DNA from: Gordonia polyisoprenivorans
GTDB lineage: Bacteria; Actinomycetota; Actinomycetes; Mycobacteriales; Mycobacteriaceae
DNA length: 64,000 nucleotides
Assembly: GCF_017654315.1 (NCBI RefSeq)
Contig: NZ_CP072203.1
Span: 1,674,001 to 1,738,000 of the forward strand
Direction of reading: 5' to 3'
This document shows positions 9,602 to 18,582 of the stretch, in pieces. A model generated the notes under the pieces. The model ran no database searches and had not been told where the DNA came from. It saw nothing but the letters and a program-made list of their open reading frames with translations. The translations under genes were made by a program, and so were the position numbers. Positions within the stretch are counted from its first letter, which is position 1. Each line of letters begins with the position of its first letter.

Positions 9602-10480
9602 ATGAGCCCGAAGCTGACCGAATTGCTCGACCTCACCGCGATGGGCGGTCCGGTCGCGGCGCCGACGGCACCGGCGGACCAACCGTCGATCACCTACACC
9701 ACCTCGATCGATCCGGCGTTCACCATCGGCCCCAAGGTGCACGGCGGGACCATGCAGATGATCATCGCGCGGGCGGCCTCACGCGCCTTCGACGATCTCG
9801 CACCGAGTAGCCCGGACACCTCGCTGCACGCGGCCGACCTCGTGCCGGTCGCCATCGCCAGCGACTATCTCGCCGCGCCGGACCCGGCGCCGGTGCAGGT
9901 CACCGCAACCGTCCGCAAACGCGGACGCACCGTGACCCTGCTGCACGTCGATCTCGCCCAGAACGGCCGGACCATGGTGTCGTCGTCGGTGACGCTGGCC
10001 CGCCCGGACACCGGCGCCTCGCGACACTCGTCTCCGCACGTGCTCGACGACCTCGCCCCGACCCCGGCCGCCGACGCCCTCCACATCCGGGACTCGCCGA
10101 TGGCCGACATCATCCATCTCGGGGCGGCGCTCGACACCGCTCTCGACACGCACAGTTTCCCGGCGGCCCGCGGGCAGACCGGCGATCCGGTGGTGCGCGG
10201 CTGGTGCCGTCCCAAGGGCGCCGAACCCGACGCGGACTTCGCGGTGCTGGTGTGCGACATCTCGCCGCCGGTCGTGATGAACCTCGCGGTGTTCGGCTGG
10301 GCGCCGACCGTGCAGCTGACCACCTACATCCGTCGCGAGCCGGCCCCGGGCTGGCTGCGATTCGCCGCGACGAGCCTGGAGGTGGGCCCCGGGATGTTCG
10401 AGGAGGACCACCTCGTGGTGGACTCGACGGGTGCGGTCGTGGCGCAGTCGCGCCAGCTCGCCCTGATCCCGGCCGGGTGA
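9602..10480 (+). CDS. TesB-like acyl-CoA thioesterase family protein
   Basis: 292-residue protein with two hot-dog halves, like thioesterase II (TesB) and M. tuberculosis Rv0499. The N-terminal half has KVHGGTMQMIIARAASRAF, resembling the HGG..a.ll substrate-binding helix, and AAPDPAPVQVTATVRKRGRTV. The C-terminal half has YIRREPAPGWLRFAATSLEV and VAQSRQLALIP, the usual TesB ending. It probably hydrolyses or binds acyl-CoA esters; the physiological substrate is unknown. A ribosome-binding site (gaaagg) precedes the ATG. It is likely cotranscribed with the TIM-barrel gene. Confidence 0.85.
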   Translation: MSPKLTELLDLTAMGGPVAAPTAPADQPSITYTTSIDPAFTIGPKVHGGTMQMIIARAASRAFDDLAPSSPDTSLHAADLVPVAIASDYLAAPDPAPVQVTATVRKRGRTVTLLHVDLAQNGRTMVSSSVTLARPDTGASRHSSPHVLDDLAPTPAADALHIRDSPMADIIHLGAALDTALDTHSFPAARGQTGDPVVRGWCRPKGAEPDADFAVLVCDISPPVVMNLAVFGWAPTVQLTTYIRREPAPGWLRFAATSLEVGPGMFEEDHLVVDSTGAVVAQSRQLALIPAG

Positions 10481-10561
10481 ATGCCGAGGAGTTCTGACCA
10501 GACCCGACTGCACCAGACCCGACCCCAGCAGACCTGTGAACGAGAAAGGCACACCCCACCA

Positions 10562-11395
10562 GTGACCGAGCGCATCGCGATCGTCGGCGGCGGCAAGATC
10601 GGCGAGGCCCTGCTCGCCGGGCTGATCGCGGCCGGAAAACAAGCAAAGAACCTCGTCGTCGTCGAACGTGTCCCCGAGCGGGCCACCGAGATCGCCGACG
10701 AGTACGGGGTCCTCGTCACCGATGACGTCACCACCGCCGTCAGTTCGGCGCAGTTCGTCTTCCTGGCGGTCAAGCCGGACGATGTCGAGGGTGTGCTGCG
10801 CAAACTCGCCGCCGCCGACGACGACGCGGAGTCCGAACGCGTGACGGTGACCCTCGCCGCGGGCATTCCGCTCGCGCGATACGAGAAGATGTTGCAGGCG
10901 GGGTCGCCGGTCGTGCGGGTCATGCCCAACACCCCGATGCTGGTCAACGAGGCCATGTCGGCGGTCGCGGCCGGACGCCACGTCGACGACGAGCAACTGC
11001 GGGCGGTCGTCGGGCTCCTCGAGTCGGTGGGCCGCGTCGCGGTGGTGCCCGAGAAGCAGATGGATGCGGTCACCGCGATCTCCGGGTCCGGGCCCGCCTA
11101 TGTCTTCCTGATGGCCGAGGCGATGATCGATTCCGCGGTCTCGTTGGGCCTGACTCGCGCACAGGCCACGACCCTGGTCGTGCAGACCATCCGTGGTGCC
11201 GGCGTACTGCTCAGCGACTCCGGGCTCTCCCCGGTGGATCTCCGCGCGGCGGTCACCTCGCCGGGCGGAACCACCGCCGCGGCGGTGCGGACACTGGAGA
11301 TGCAGGGGTTGCGCGGGGCGTTCTACGAGGCGACCGAAGCGGCCGCCGAGGCCAGCGCGCGCGCTGGACGTCGAGCTGACGTTGAGGGTTCATAG
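10562..11395 (+). CDS. proC: Pyrroline-5-carboxylate reductase
   Basis: 277-residue NAD(P)H-dependent enzyme catalysing the last step of proline synthesis, 1-pyrroline-5-carboxylate to L-proline. It has the N-terminal Rossmann motif IVGGGKIGEALLAGL, the substrate-binding region ISGSGPAYVFLMAEAM, and the family signature around VTSPGGTTAAAVRTLE. GTG at 10562 is chosen for the compact N-terminus (VTERIAIVGGG); gaaagg lies 15-20 nt upstream. Length is normal. It lies 81 bp after the thioesterase gene and is followed by a promoter region for the HTH gene. Confidence 0.95.
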   Translation: MTERIAIVGGGKIGEALLAGLIAAGKQAKNLVVVERVPERATEIADEYGVLVTDDVTTAVSSAQFVFLAVKPDDVEGVLRKLAAADDDAESERVTVTLAAGIPLARYEKMLQAGSPVVRVMPNTPMLVNEAMSAVAAGRHVDDEQLRAVVGLLESVGRVAVVPEKQMDAVTAISGSGPAYVFLMAEAMIDSAVSLGLTRAQATTLVVQTIRGAGVLLSDSGLSPVDLRAAVTSPGGTTAAAVRTLEMQGLRGAFYEATEAAAEASARAGRRADVEGS

Positions 11396-11525
11396 TCCTG
11401 ACACGCCGACCCGTCGGCCCCACGATTAGTGGTTGTTCCTCGAAAAACCCCAGTATGTTGTGGTTGAGTACGGCAAAACGGTAATTTCCTGGCCACTCAC
11501 GTCGCTTTTTTCACATCAGCCACGC

Positions 11526-11579
11526 TAAGCTCCTTTAAGCACGTGCGTGTCTGGTGTCCGCCGGAGGGGAAGCCGGCGG
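11526..11579 (+). promoter_or_regulatory. Promoter and 5'-UTR hairpin before the BldC-like HTH gene
   Basis: The 217-bp gap between proC and the HTH gene is AT-richer than its surroundings, including a run of six T at 11506-11511. TAAGCT at 11526-11531 is a plausible -10 element. A 7-bp hairpin (CCGCCGG at 11558-11564 with CCGGCGG at 11573-11579) would lie in the leader, 33 nt before the start codon. It has no T tail, so it is not a normal terminator. The assignment rests only on these matches. Confidence 0.35.
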
Positions 11580-11612
11580 CCGCGACGCGTGCTCCGGAGG
11601 TATGAGAATTTC

Positions 11613-11846
11613 ATGGCACCTGCAGAGACTCCAGGAGACAGGTCGGCGTCGGTCGGCAACGCGGCTTCCGGGTCGCAGTTCCTGACCGTCGCCGAGGTCG
11701 CATCACTGATGCGGGTCTCGAAGATGACCGTCTACCGCCTGGTACACAACGGTGAGCTGCCTGCCGTACGCGTGGGCCGGTCGTTCCGTGTGCACGCCAA
11801 GGCTGTGCACGACTACCTGGAGACGTCCTACTTCGACGCCGGCTAG
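11613..11846 (+). CDS. Excisionase/BldC-like helix-turn-helix DNA-binding protein (Rv0500A-like)
   Basis: 77-residue protein with a MerR-type winged HTH: LTVAEVASLMRVSKMTVYRLVHNGELPAVRVGRSFRVHAKAVHDYLE (about residues 25-71). It belongs to the helix_turn_helix/excisionase family that includes BldC. These small proteins bind direct repeats and control development or division; the targets here are unknown. The core is almost identical in spacing to conserved actinobacterial proteins located between proC and bS22 genes. GGAGG at 11596-11600 lies 12 nt before the ATG. A second BldC-like gene occurs at 53.9 kb. Confidence 0.9.
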   Translation: MAPAETPGDRSASVGNAASGSQFLTVAEVASLMRVSKMTVYRLVHNGELPAVRVGRSFRVHAKAVHDYLETSYFDAG

Positions 11847-12072
11847 ACCCTCGGGCGTGCGGCCCGCTCCACGCCGCGATGGTCGGACTCCGGTGATTTC
11901 GGTTTGACGGGGTCCGGCCGGTAAGGTGGGACTTCGGCTACGCCGCACCGGCTCGCCCGTCCGCGTCGGATATCCGTCGAGATTCACCACGACGGCGGTC
12001 ACGACGCACGGCGACCGTCCCGCAGCACTTGCGGGCTCGATGAACATTGCACGTGAAGTGAGGAAGCACCCC

Positions 12073-12174
12073 ATGGGTTCAGTGATCAAGAAGCGCCGCA
12101 AGCGCATGTCGAAGAAGAAGCACCGCAAGTTGCTGCGTCGTACCCGGGTGCAGCGTCGCAAACTCGGTAAGTGA
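12073..12174 (+). CDS. 30S ribosomal protein bS22 (AURKAIP1/COX24-like)
   Basis: 33-residue, extremely basic peptide ([20 protein letters not shown], then [13 protein letters not shown]), the actinobacterial ribosomal protein bS22 seen in mycobacterial 30S structures near the decoding centre. It is conserved at this position after proC and the HTH gene (Rv0500B). The ATG at 12073 is preceded by a good ribosome-binding site (gtgagga, about 7-13 nt upstream). Very high Lys/Arg codon density sets it apart from its neighbours. A strong terminator follows 66 bp downstream. Confidence 0.95.
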
Positions 12175-12240
12175 GCTGATCGCCGGGCCCTCTCGAGGGC
12201 TTCGGCGCCGCAGCATCCGGTGTGGCCCGGCCACGCACCA

Positions 12241-12267
12241 CAAGAACCCGCCTCGCGCGGGTTCTTG
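12241..12267 (+). terminator. Intrinsic terminator after bS22
   Basis: Perfect 11-bp stem (CAAGAACCCGC at 12241-12251 with GCGGGTTCTTG at 12257-12267) and a 5-nt loop, followed by tcgtt. It closes the proC-HTH-bS22 region before the promoter of the epimerase gene. The T tail is short, as is usual in actinobacteria. Confidence 0.8.
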
Positions 12268-12369
12268 TCGTTCCGCGACCGGGGCAGCGCGACACCGTGC
12301 CCGGCAAACCGCTCGCCCGGTGCACTGCTCGCCCGGTGGACTGCTGGTCTCTCGGGTTAGCCTGAAGCC

Positions 12370-13422
12370 ATGACCGACGCGACCGATCCGACGCCGCGGA
12401 CCGTACTGGTCACCGGTGCCTCGACCTTCCTCGGTGGCTACCTGGTGGCCCGGCTCGCCGCCAACCCCGAGATCCGCCGGGTGATCGCCGTCGATTCGCG
12501 CGTGCCGCGCAAGGACCTGATGCGACGGATGGGTCGCGCGGAGTTCCTACGCCTCGACATCCGCAGGCCGGCGATCGCCAAGGCCATCGCCAACTACGAC
12601 GTCGACACCGTCGTCCATGCCGCGACGTCGATCATGGACACCGCGCCGCACTCCGCCGCGATCAAGGAGTTCAACGTCGTCGGCGCCATGCAGGTGTGCG
12701 CGGCCTGTCAGCGCAGTCCGTCGGTGAAGCGTGTGATCCTGCGGTCCACGGCGATGGTCTACGGTGCGAGCGCGAGCGATCCGTCGCACTTATCCGAGGA
12801 GATCCCCGCCAAGCGTGAACCCACCCGCAGCTATGGCCGCGATCTGCTCGACGTCGAGGGCTACTTCCGCGGCCTCGGGCGCAGGCGCCAGGACATCGAG
12901 GTCACCATCATGCGGCTGCAGGCGATGCTGGGGCCGCGCATCAACACCCGGATCAGTTCGTATCTCTCGTTGCCGGTGGTGCCGACGGTGTTCGGGTTCC
13001 AGCCACGGCTGCAGTTCCTGCACGAGGAGGATGCGCTCGCGGCGATGGAACACGCGACTTTGGCGAGCCGGCCGGGCACGTTCAACGTCGCCGGCGACGG
13101 CGTGGTCACCCTGACGCAGGCGGTGCGGCGCACCGGGCATCTCGAACTGCCCGTGCCCGGGCGTCTGCTCGCACCGATCACCGGGGTGTTGCAGGATCTC
13201 CGGTCGGCCAAACTCCGTAGCTCGCAAACCGAGTTCCTCACCTACGGGCGGGTGCTCGACACCACCCGGATGCGATCGGAACTGGGATTCGCGCCGCGCT
13301 ACACGACCCTGGAGACCCTCGATGACTACATCGCGCGCAGCGGGGTCACCCCGGTCATCAGCGCCGACCGGTGGCGCGGACTCGAACGCAGCGTCGTGCG
13401 GACCGCCCTGCAGTTGCGGTGA
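12370..13422 (+). CDS. NAD-dependent epimerase/dehydratase family protein (GalE2-like)
   Basis: 350-residue extended short-chain dehydrogenase. The NAD-binding motif is VLVTGASTFLGGYLVARL (about residues 13-30), and VVHAAT is the second conserved strand. The active-site region around VYGASASDPS is modified: no clear YxxxK follows in canonical form, although SYGRDLLDVEGYFR sits where Tyr...Lys is expected. Catalysis is therefore uncertain. It corresponds to M. tuberculosis Rv0501, annotated galE2. TAGCCT lies 6 bp before the ATG, suggesting a leaderless transcript. The downstream gene is a PlsC acyltransferase, hinting at envelope or lipid metabolism. Confidence 0.85.
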   Translation: MTDATDPTPRTVLVTGASTFLGGYLVARLAANPEIRRVIAVDSRVPRKDLMRRMGRAEFLRLDIRRPAIAKAIANYDVDTVVHAATSIMDTAPHSAAIKEFNVVGAMQVCAACQRSPSVKRVILRSTAMVYGASASDPSHLSEEIPAKREPTRSYGRDLLDVEGYFRGLGRRRQDIEVTIMRLQAMLGPRINTRISSYLSLPVVPTVFGFQPRLQFLHEEDALAAMEHATLASRPGTFNVAGDGVVTLTQAVRRTGHLELPVPGRLLAPITGVLQDLRSAKLRSSQTEFLTYGRVLDTTRMRSELGFAPRYTTLETLDDYIARSGVTPVISADRWRGLERSVVRTALQLR

Positions 13423-13473
13423 CCGTCGGGTCGGCTACGCGCCGGAGGTGATGGATGTGACGGGAAAGTCCGG

Positions 13474-13492
13474 TGTGACAAGCGATGTCACG
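13474..13492. promoter_or_regulatory. Imperfect palindrome upstream of the PlsC acyltransferase gene
   Basis: TGTGAC at 13474-13479 and GTCACG at 13487-13492 form a 5-of-6 inverted repeat with a 7-nt spacer in the 245-bp gap before the acyltransferase gene. The spacing is wrong for a Crp-type site. It could be an operator, but nothing in the sequence names the regulator. Apart from this palindrome I see no gene or clear promoter in the gap. Confidence 0.25.
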
Positions 13493-13667
13493 ATTCTCGG
13501 CGAGTGTCCGCGTAGGACATGCAACCCCTTCGCAACCCGCGTACCATGGGTGGTCAGCAGTTCGTCGGGCGTCGAACGCACCGCCCGTGGCAGGGCTATC
13601 GTTGTCGGGTAGACCGTGAAGACAATTTCCGTTGGGCATGTCGAAATCTAGGTTGTGGGGTGAGAGC

Positions 13668-14822
13668 GTGGCGGGTGGTTCGGTACCTGATACGCGCACC
13701 GCGAAGGTCATTCAGCTCTATGCGAGTTCGGCACCCTCGTCCGAGCGGCAGCCCGGTCTCGACGCCGGCAAGGGACGCCATCCCAGTCAGCAGCCGGGCC
13801 CGGTCCGTCCGGCCGAGCCGGCACGTCGTGACATTCCGGGTCATCCCAACACCGACGGTTTCGGTCGGGAGCCCGCGTCGGTGACACCCATCAGCGACGA
13901 GATCGCCGTGGACGACAGTCTCGGCGTCGAGCACGGGCGCGTGCGGCCCTCGCCGCTGTTCAGTCTCGGCGGCATCCGCAACGCCGTCGCCGATTCCCTC
14001 ACCGCCACAGCGGGTTTCATCCGCGAACGGATGACCGGGGATTACGAGGTCGACGATTTCGGTTTCGATCCGCACTTCACCGAGTCGGTGTGGTTCCCCG
14101 CGATCCGGCAGGTCTACGAGAAGTGGTTCCGGGTCGAGGTCACCGGGGTGGAGAATCTGCCCGTCGACGGCGGGGCGCTGCTCGTGGCCAACCACGCCGG
14201 GTCGATCCCGATCGACGCGATCATGACCTCGCTGGCCGTTCGCGACAATCATCCGACCGGCCGGTATCTGCGAATCCTGGCCGCCGACATGGCATTCGAT
14301 TCGCCGGGCGTCAGTGAGGTGGCACGCCGGATCGGTGCCACCCTGGCGTGCACCGCCGACGCCGACCGCCTGCTGCGCCAGGGCGAGCTCACCGCGGTGT
14401 GGCCGGAGGGATACAAGGGCATCGGCAAGCTCTACAAGGATCGCTACAAGTTGCAGCGGTTCGGCCGTGGGGGTTTCGTCACCACGGCGCTGCGCAATGC
14501 CGCGCCGATCGTCCCGGTGTCGATCGTCGGCTCCGAGGAGATCTACCCGATGATCAGCGACCTCAAGCCGCTCGCACGGGTGCTCGGGTTGCCCTATGTG
14601 CCGATCACACCGACGTTTCCGTGGCTCGGCCCGCTGGGCTTGATCCCGCTGCCGTCCAAGTGGCACATCCATTTCGGTCGGCCCATCGAGACCGACAGCT
14701 ACGACGCCTCCTCCGCCGACGACCCGATGGTGGTCTTCGACCTCACCGACCACGTTCGCGAAGAGATCCAGCAGACGCTGTTCCGTATGCTCTCGCGGCG
14801 CGGCAGCGTCTACTTCGGCTGA
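13668..14822 (+). CDS. PlsC-family acyltransferase (Rv0502-like)
   Basis: 384-residue lysophospholipid/glycerophosphate acyltransferase family protein. The N-terminal third is variable. The catalytic part has LLVANHAGSIPIDA, a variant of the NHxxxxD box with the dyad His and Asp, and VWPEGYKGIGK, the phosphate-binding EG block; KLQRFGRGGFVTTALRNAAPIVPVS completes the family core. It should transfer an acyl chain to a lipid or glycolipid acceptor at the membrane. GTG at 13668 is preferred because ggggtgag lies directly upstream; an in-frame ATG at 13638 lacks one. Confidence 0.87.
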   Translation: MAGGSVPDTRTAKVIQLYASSAPSSERQPGLDAGKGRHPSQQPGPVRPAEPARRDIPGHPNTDGFGREPASVTPISDEIAVDDSLGVEHGRVRPSPLFSLGGIRNAVADSLTATAGFIRERMTGDYEVDDFGFDPHFTESVWFPAIRQVYEKWFRVEVTGVENLPVDGGALLVANHAGSIPIDAIMTSLAVRDNHPTGRYLRILAADMAFDSPGVSEVARRIGATLACTADADRLLRQGELTAVWPEGYKGIGKLYKDRYKLQRFGRGGFVTTALRNAAPIVPVSIVGSEEIYPMISDLKPLARVLGLPYVPITPTFPWLGPLGLIPLPSKWHIHFGRPIETDSYDASSADDPMVVFDLTDHVREEIQQTLFRMLSRRGSVYFG

Positions 14823-14877
14823 CGCGGTCCCTCGAAGCCCGCATCCGGGCGTATGCGGGCCGGTATAGATTGGGCGC

Positions 14878-15342
14878 ATGTCCTTCGATGCGGAACTGGG
14901 TCCGCTCAACTACGTCGTCGTCACCTTCGAATCGCTTCCGCTTCCGGCCGCCGGATTCACCTCGCTCGCCGGTCTCGCCGACGCCGGGCGCATCCGAATC
15001 CTCGACGTGGAGTTCGTCCGGCGCGCCGCCGACGGTGCGGTTGCGGTGATCGATGCCGCCGAGGCCGGAATGCCCGACTTCACCGGTGCCACAACCGGAC
15101 TCATCGATGCCGACGATGTCGCGACCGCGGCACAGACCCTGCGACCCGGGGGCGTGGCCGTGGTCGTCGTCTACGAGGACCTGTCCATCGTCGAGCCGGT
15201 GCGCCGCTGGGAGGCCGACGGCGGGATCGTCGTCGCCGAGGGGCCCATCGTCGTCGACGAACTCCTCGATGCCCTCGACGCCACCGATACCCCCGATACC
15301 CTCGACGCCACCGACTCACTCGAAGCCACCGAAGGGAAATGA
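14878..15342 (+). CDS. DUF6325/DUF1269-like protein
   Basis: 154-residue acidic protein resembling the small actinobacterial family annotated DUF6325, with repeated alpha/beta halves (LNYVVVTFES, RIRILDVEFV, GGVAVVVVYEDLSIVEPVRRWEADGG). No catalytic motif is seen. The C-terminus has a short Asp/Thr-rich imperfect repeat (ALDATDTPDTLDATDSLEAT). The start is supported by TAGATT 6 bp upstream (14866-14871), as for a leaderless message. The SHOCT-domain gene begins 1 bp after its stop; this pairing is recurrent in actinobacteria, suggesting a joint function. Confidence 0.75.
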   Translation: MSFDAELGPLNYVVVTFESLPLPAAGFTSLAGLADAGRIRILDVEFVRRAADGAVAVIDAAEAGMPDFTGATTGLIDADDVATAAQTLRPGGVAVVVVYEDLSIVEPVRRWEADGGIVVAEGPIVVDELLDALDATDTPDTLDATDSLEATEGK

Positions 15343-15343
15343 C

Positions 15344-15637
15344 ATGAGTCTGCTCAGGACCGCCGGCCGGGCGGCCGTCGCCAGTTCGGTACACGGGCGC
15401 GTCCAGCGCCGCCAGCAGCAGCGTTGGGCTGCCCAGGGTGCCGCAGCACCGGCCGCACCCGCGCCCGCGCCCCCGGCACCCGCACCGGCCGCGGCACCAG
15501 CGCCCCCGGCACCAGCGCCCCCGGCACCGGCCGGCGATGCGCGGTCGGAACTCATGGTGTCGCTGACCGCACTGCGCAACGCCGGGGTCGTCACCGACGC
15601 CGAGTTCGCCGCGATCTCCGGAAGGATCTTCGCCTGA
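15344..15637 (+). CDS. SHOCT domain-containing small protein
   Basis: 97-residue protein with an N-terminal basic region (HGRVQRRQQQRW), an Ala/Pro-only linker (about 33-64), and a C-terminal SHOCT domain (ARSELMVSLTALRNAGVVTDAEFAAISGRIFA), a short helical module for oligomerisation or attachment. GAAGGGAA provides a ribosome-binding site 5 nt before the ATG. It follows the DUF6325 gene by 1 bp. Its stop codon overlaps the first base of the dehydrogenase start. Function is unknown. Confidence 0.8.
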   Translation: MSLLRTAGRAAVASSVHGRVQRRQQQRWAAQGAAAPAAPAPAPPAPAPAAAPAPPAPAPPAPAGDARSELMVSLTALRNAGVVTDAEFAAISGRIFA

Positions 15638-16800
15638 TGCGCGCCGTCGTCTGTCACCAGGGGCAATTGAGTGTGCAGGACGTGAGTGCACCCGAGCCGG
15701 GTCGGGGAGAGGTGTTGCTGCGGGTCCGCCGGGCGGGCATCTGCGGGTCGGATCTGCACGCCCGGTTGCACGGTGACGAGACCGCCGACGTGGCCGCCGC
15801 CGTCGGCTATGACGCGTTCATGCGGTCCGAACAATCGGTGATCATGGGCCACGAGTTCGTCGGCGAGGTCGTCGCCTACGGCCCCAAGTGCCGCAAGAAA
15901 TGGGAGCCGGGCACCGCCGTGGTCTCGCTGCCGATGGTGCGCCACGGCTCGGATCCGCACCTGACGGGTCTGTCCGAACACGCCCCCGGCGCGTACGCCG
16001 ACTTTGTCATCGTGTCCGAGGACATGACGATGGAGGTCCCCGACAACGTCTCTCTCGATGAGGCGGCCCTGACCGAACCGATGGCCGTCGCCTATCACGC
16101 GGTGCGCCGCGGTGAGGTTGGCCGTCGTGACGTCGCCGTCGTGATCGGTTGCGGCCCCATCGGATTGGCTGTGATCCTGATGCTCAAGGCCACCGGGGTG
16201 CGGACCGTCATCGCCAGCGATCTCTCGGCGGGCCGGCGCGATCTCGCGCGACAGGTCGGTGCCGACGTCGTCATCGACCCGACCGTGGACTCGCCGTGGG
16301 ACGCCGTCGTCGAGAAGGGCCGGTACATGTCGCGGGCCTCGGATCTGTTCGGTGCCGCCTTCGACGGGATGCGCACGCTGCGCCGAATCCCGGTGGTGCC
16401 GTGGGCCTCGGTGTTTCATCTCGCCGACAAACTCGGGGCCACCCCGAAGGGGCCGGTCGTCTTCGAATGTGTCGGTGTGCCCGGCATGATCGAGCACGTG
16501 ATGACCGGCGCGCCGCTGCGCTCGCGGATCGTGGTCGTCGGGGTCTGTATGGAATCCGACGCCTTCCGCCCGGCGATGGGCATCAACAAGGAACTCGAGC
16601 TGCGGTTCGTCTTCGGTTACGACCCGGCCGAGTTCCACGACACGTTGCAGATGATCGCCGGCGGTGACGTCGACGTCACCCCGCTCGTCACCGCCACCAT
16701 CGGATTAGACGGTGTCGCAGCGGCTTTCGATGCCCTCGGCTCGGCCGAACATCACGCGAAGGTCCTCATCGACCCGGCCAGCGAGGTCGTCGCACTCTGA
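15637..16800 (+). CDS. Zinc-dependent medium-chain alcohol dehydrogenase
   Basis: 387-residue MDR-family oxidoreductase. The catalytic-zinc Cys lies in RAGICGSDLHARLHGDE, and the GHE motif is in IMGHEFVGEVVAYG. The Rossmann loop is VIGCGPIGLAVILMLKATG. The structural-zinc Cys cluster of classical ADHs is reduced, and an insertion (about residues 50-60, 85-105) lengthens the catalytic domain. It should oxidise an alcohol or reduce an aldehyde with NAD(P); the substrate is not predictable. The start overlaps the preceding stop by one base, implying cotranscription with the DUF6325-SHOCT pair. Confidence 0.88.
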   Translation: MRAVVCHQGQLSVQDVSAPEPGRGEVLLRVRRAGICGSDLHARLHGDETADVAAAVGYDAFMRSEQSVIMGHEFVGEVVAYGPKCRKKWEPGTAVVSLPMVRHGSDPHLTGLSEHAPGAYADFVIVSEDMTMEVPDNVSLDEAALTEPMAVAYHAVRRGEVGRRDVAVVIGCGPIGLAVILMLKATGVRTVIASDLSAGRRDLARQVGADVVIDPTVDSPWDAVVEKGRYMSRASDLFGAAFDGMRTLRRIPVVPWASVFHLADKLGATPKGPVVFECVGVPGMIEHVMTGAPLRSRIVVVGVCMESDAFRPAMGINKELELRFVFGYDPAEFHDTLQMIAGGDVDVTPLVTATIGLDGVAAAFDALGSAEHHAKVLIDPASEVVAL

Positions 16801-16827
16801 CCGCTGCACTCTGACCGCAAGGGGGGT

Positions 16828-16862
16828 CGGGGCCGTGGGTGGTCGGGGGTCGAGTGGCCCCG
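16828..16862. terminator. Weak hairpin between convergent genes
   Basis: CGGGGCC (16828-16834) and GGCCCCG (16856-16862) form a 7-bp stem with a long G/T-rich loop in the 68-bp gap between two convergent genes. There is no T tail. It may serve as a bidirectional terminator, but the structure is weak. Confidence 0.3.
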
Positions 16863-16868
16863 GAGGGT

Positions 16869-18038
16869 TCAGCGCCGCCGCCACAGCCGGGTGACCGCGG
16901 CCACCCCGCCGCTCGCCGCCCCGAGGGCCAACGCCGTTCCGGCGCCGTACTTCGCGGCCTTGCGGGCGGTGCGGAAGTCGTACATCTCCCAGCCGCGAAC
17001 CTTGGCGACGTCACGCAGATCGGCGTCGGGATTGATGGCGACCGCGGTGCCCACCAGCGAGAGCATCGGGACATCGTTGTGTGAGTCGGAGTAGGCGGTG
17101 CACCGCTTGAGGTTCAGGCCCTCGCGAATGGCCAACGCGCGCACCGCATGCGCCTTGCCGGGGCCGTGCAGGATGTCGCCGACGAGGCGTCCGGTGAACA
17201 CCCCGTTGTGGCTCTCGGCGACGGTGCCGAGCGCGCCGGTCAGTCCGAGTCGGGTGGCGATGGTCTGGGCGAGTTCGACGGGTGTGGCCGTCACCAGCCA
17301 CACCTGCTGACCGGCGTCGAGGTGGCGTTGCGCCAAAGCCTTTGTGCCCGGCCAGATCTTGTCGGCGATGTACTCGTCGTAGATCTCCTCGCCGAGTTCG
17401 ACGAGCTCGGAGGTGGGGCGTCCGGCGATGAAGCTCAACGCCTTCTCGCGCCCCTCGGCGACGTCGTTGGCGTTCTCCTTGCCGGTGATCCGGAACTTCG
17501 CCTGGGTCCACGCGAAATCGACGATGTCACTGTAGGAGAAGTACTTTCGGGCCGCCAGGCCGCGCGCGAAATGCACGATCGAGGCGCCCTGCACCAGCGT
17601 GTTGTCCACGTCGAAGAATGCGGCGGCGGTGAGATCGCGCGGTGCCTCCGGGCTGTCGTCGGCCGGTGGGCGTGCGCGCAGTGAGTCGACGGCGGCCTTC
17701 GCGCTGGCCTCACCGGCGAGTGACTGCCGCAACTCCTGTGCGGTCTGCCGGAAGCGGCCACCGGCGGCACTGGCGCGTTCGGTGAGCCACGCGGTGACCC
17801 GATGGCTTTCGTCGTCGGCGTCGTGGTCGTCGGGATCGTCGCCGTGATCATCGTCCTCGGCGTGTACACCACCGTCGACGAGGTCGGCGTGGGCCTCCCA
17901 ATCGTCGCCGGACGGCTCCGCGGGACTCGTGTCGGCACCGGGCAGCCCGGTGGGGTTCGTGTCCCGGTTGGAATTCGTGTCCCCGGTGGAATTCGTGTCC
18001 CCGGTTGAATTCGTGTCACCGTCAGCGGTCACACCCAC
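16869..18038 (-). CDS. HAD-IB family phosphatase (SerB1-like)
   Basis: 389-residue HAD-superfamily hydrolase. Motif I is [11 protein letters not shown] (nucleophile Asp in DVDNT), motif II is LVTATP, and motif III is [11 protein letters not shown]. It matches the HAD-IB group annotated as phosphoserine phosphatase-like (M. tuberculosis Rv0505c, serB1). The C-terminus has a hydrophobic segment ([17 protein letters not shown]), so membrane association is possible. The N-terminal 100 residues are acidic and disordered and open with a six-residue unit repeated four times (GDTNST twice, [12 protein letters not shown]; 18-bp units near 17937-18010). The GTG start has GGAGG 8 nt upstream. Confidence 0.88.
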   Translation of the reverse strand: MGVTADGDTNSTGDTNSTGDTNSNRDTNPTGLPGADTSPAEPSGDDWEAHADLVDGGVHAEDDDHGDDPDDHDADDESHRVTAWLTERASAAGGRFRQTAQELRQSLAGEASAKAAVDSLRARPPADDSPEAPRDLTAAAFFDVDNTLVQGASIVHFARGLAARKYFSYSDIVDFAWTQAKFRITGKENANDVAEGREKALSFIAGRPTSELVELGEEIYDEYIADKIWPGTKALAQRHLDAGQQVWLVTATPVELAQTIATRLGLTGALGTVAESHNGVFTGRLVGDILHGPGKAHAVRALAIREGLNLKRCTAYSDSHNDVPMLSLVGTAVAINPDADLRDVAKVRGWEMYDFRTARKAAKYGAGTALALGAASGGVAAVTRLWRRR

Positions 18039-18203
18039 AGTTCACACCTCCGCGACGGCCCGTACGGGCGGTTGGGGCTCGACGGGTACAGCCTAGCGGG
18101 GGGCCGCGGCGCCACGACGGCAGACTGGTGGTCATCGACCCGCGGGGTCGATGATGAGAGGCATGTCGTCCCTGCCGGGGGCCGGTGCCGGAAGGAGCCC
18201 ATC

Positions 18204-18455
18204 ATGACGATCACCCTGCTCAGCCGCGACGGGTGTGCGGCGTGTGCGCGCGCCGCCGACGATCTGGCGCGGATCTGCACGGAGGAGGGGGCCGATCTCG
18301 AGATCGTCGACGTCGATGCCGCCGCGGCGGACGGCGATGTCGAGTTGCGTGCCGAGTTCGGCGATCGGCTGCCGGTGATCCTGCTCGACGGGGAGGAACA
18401 CGGGTATTGGGAGGTCGACGAGCCCCGGCTGCGTGCCGATCTCGCCCGACGCTGA
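18204..18455 (+). CDS. Glutaredoxin-like thiol protein
   Basis: 83-residue thioredoxin-fold protein (Rv0508-like), DUF836/glutaredoxin 2 type. The redox motif is CAAC in LLSRDGCAACARAADDL (Cys11 and Cys14), and LPVILLDGEEHGYWEVDEPRLRADLARR carries the cis-Pro and C-terminal helix. It probably participates in dithiol-disulfide exchange in the cytosol. The ATG has an excellent ribosome-binding site (gaaggag, 6 nt upstream). It lies between the divergent HAD phosphatase gene and rex. Confidence 0.88.
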   Translation: MTITLLSRDGCAACARAADDLARICTEEGADLEIVDVDAAAADGDVELRAEFGDRLPVILLDGEEHGYWEVDEPRLRADLARR

Positions 18456-18582
18456 TCGCGGCGCGGGCGGGGAGATCGGCGGGGTCGTGCCCGGCCGCGA
18501 CGTGACCCGGGTATACGCTGATCGGCATCGACGCGGGCGACGACGGCCGCCCGCCCGGGTGTGTGGGAGTGGGTGTGCGGCA

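Noticed and set aside
13474..13492. Crp/GlxR site upstream of the PlsC gene
   Set aside because: Half-sites TGTGAC/GTCACG are 7 bp apart, giving a 19-bp site, longer than the 16-bp Crp-type site, so it is listed only as an unassigned palindrome.
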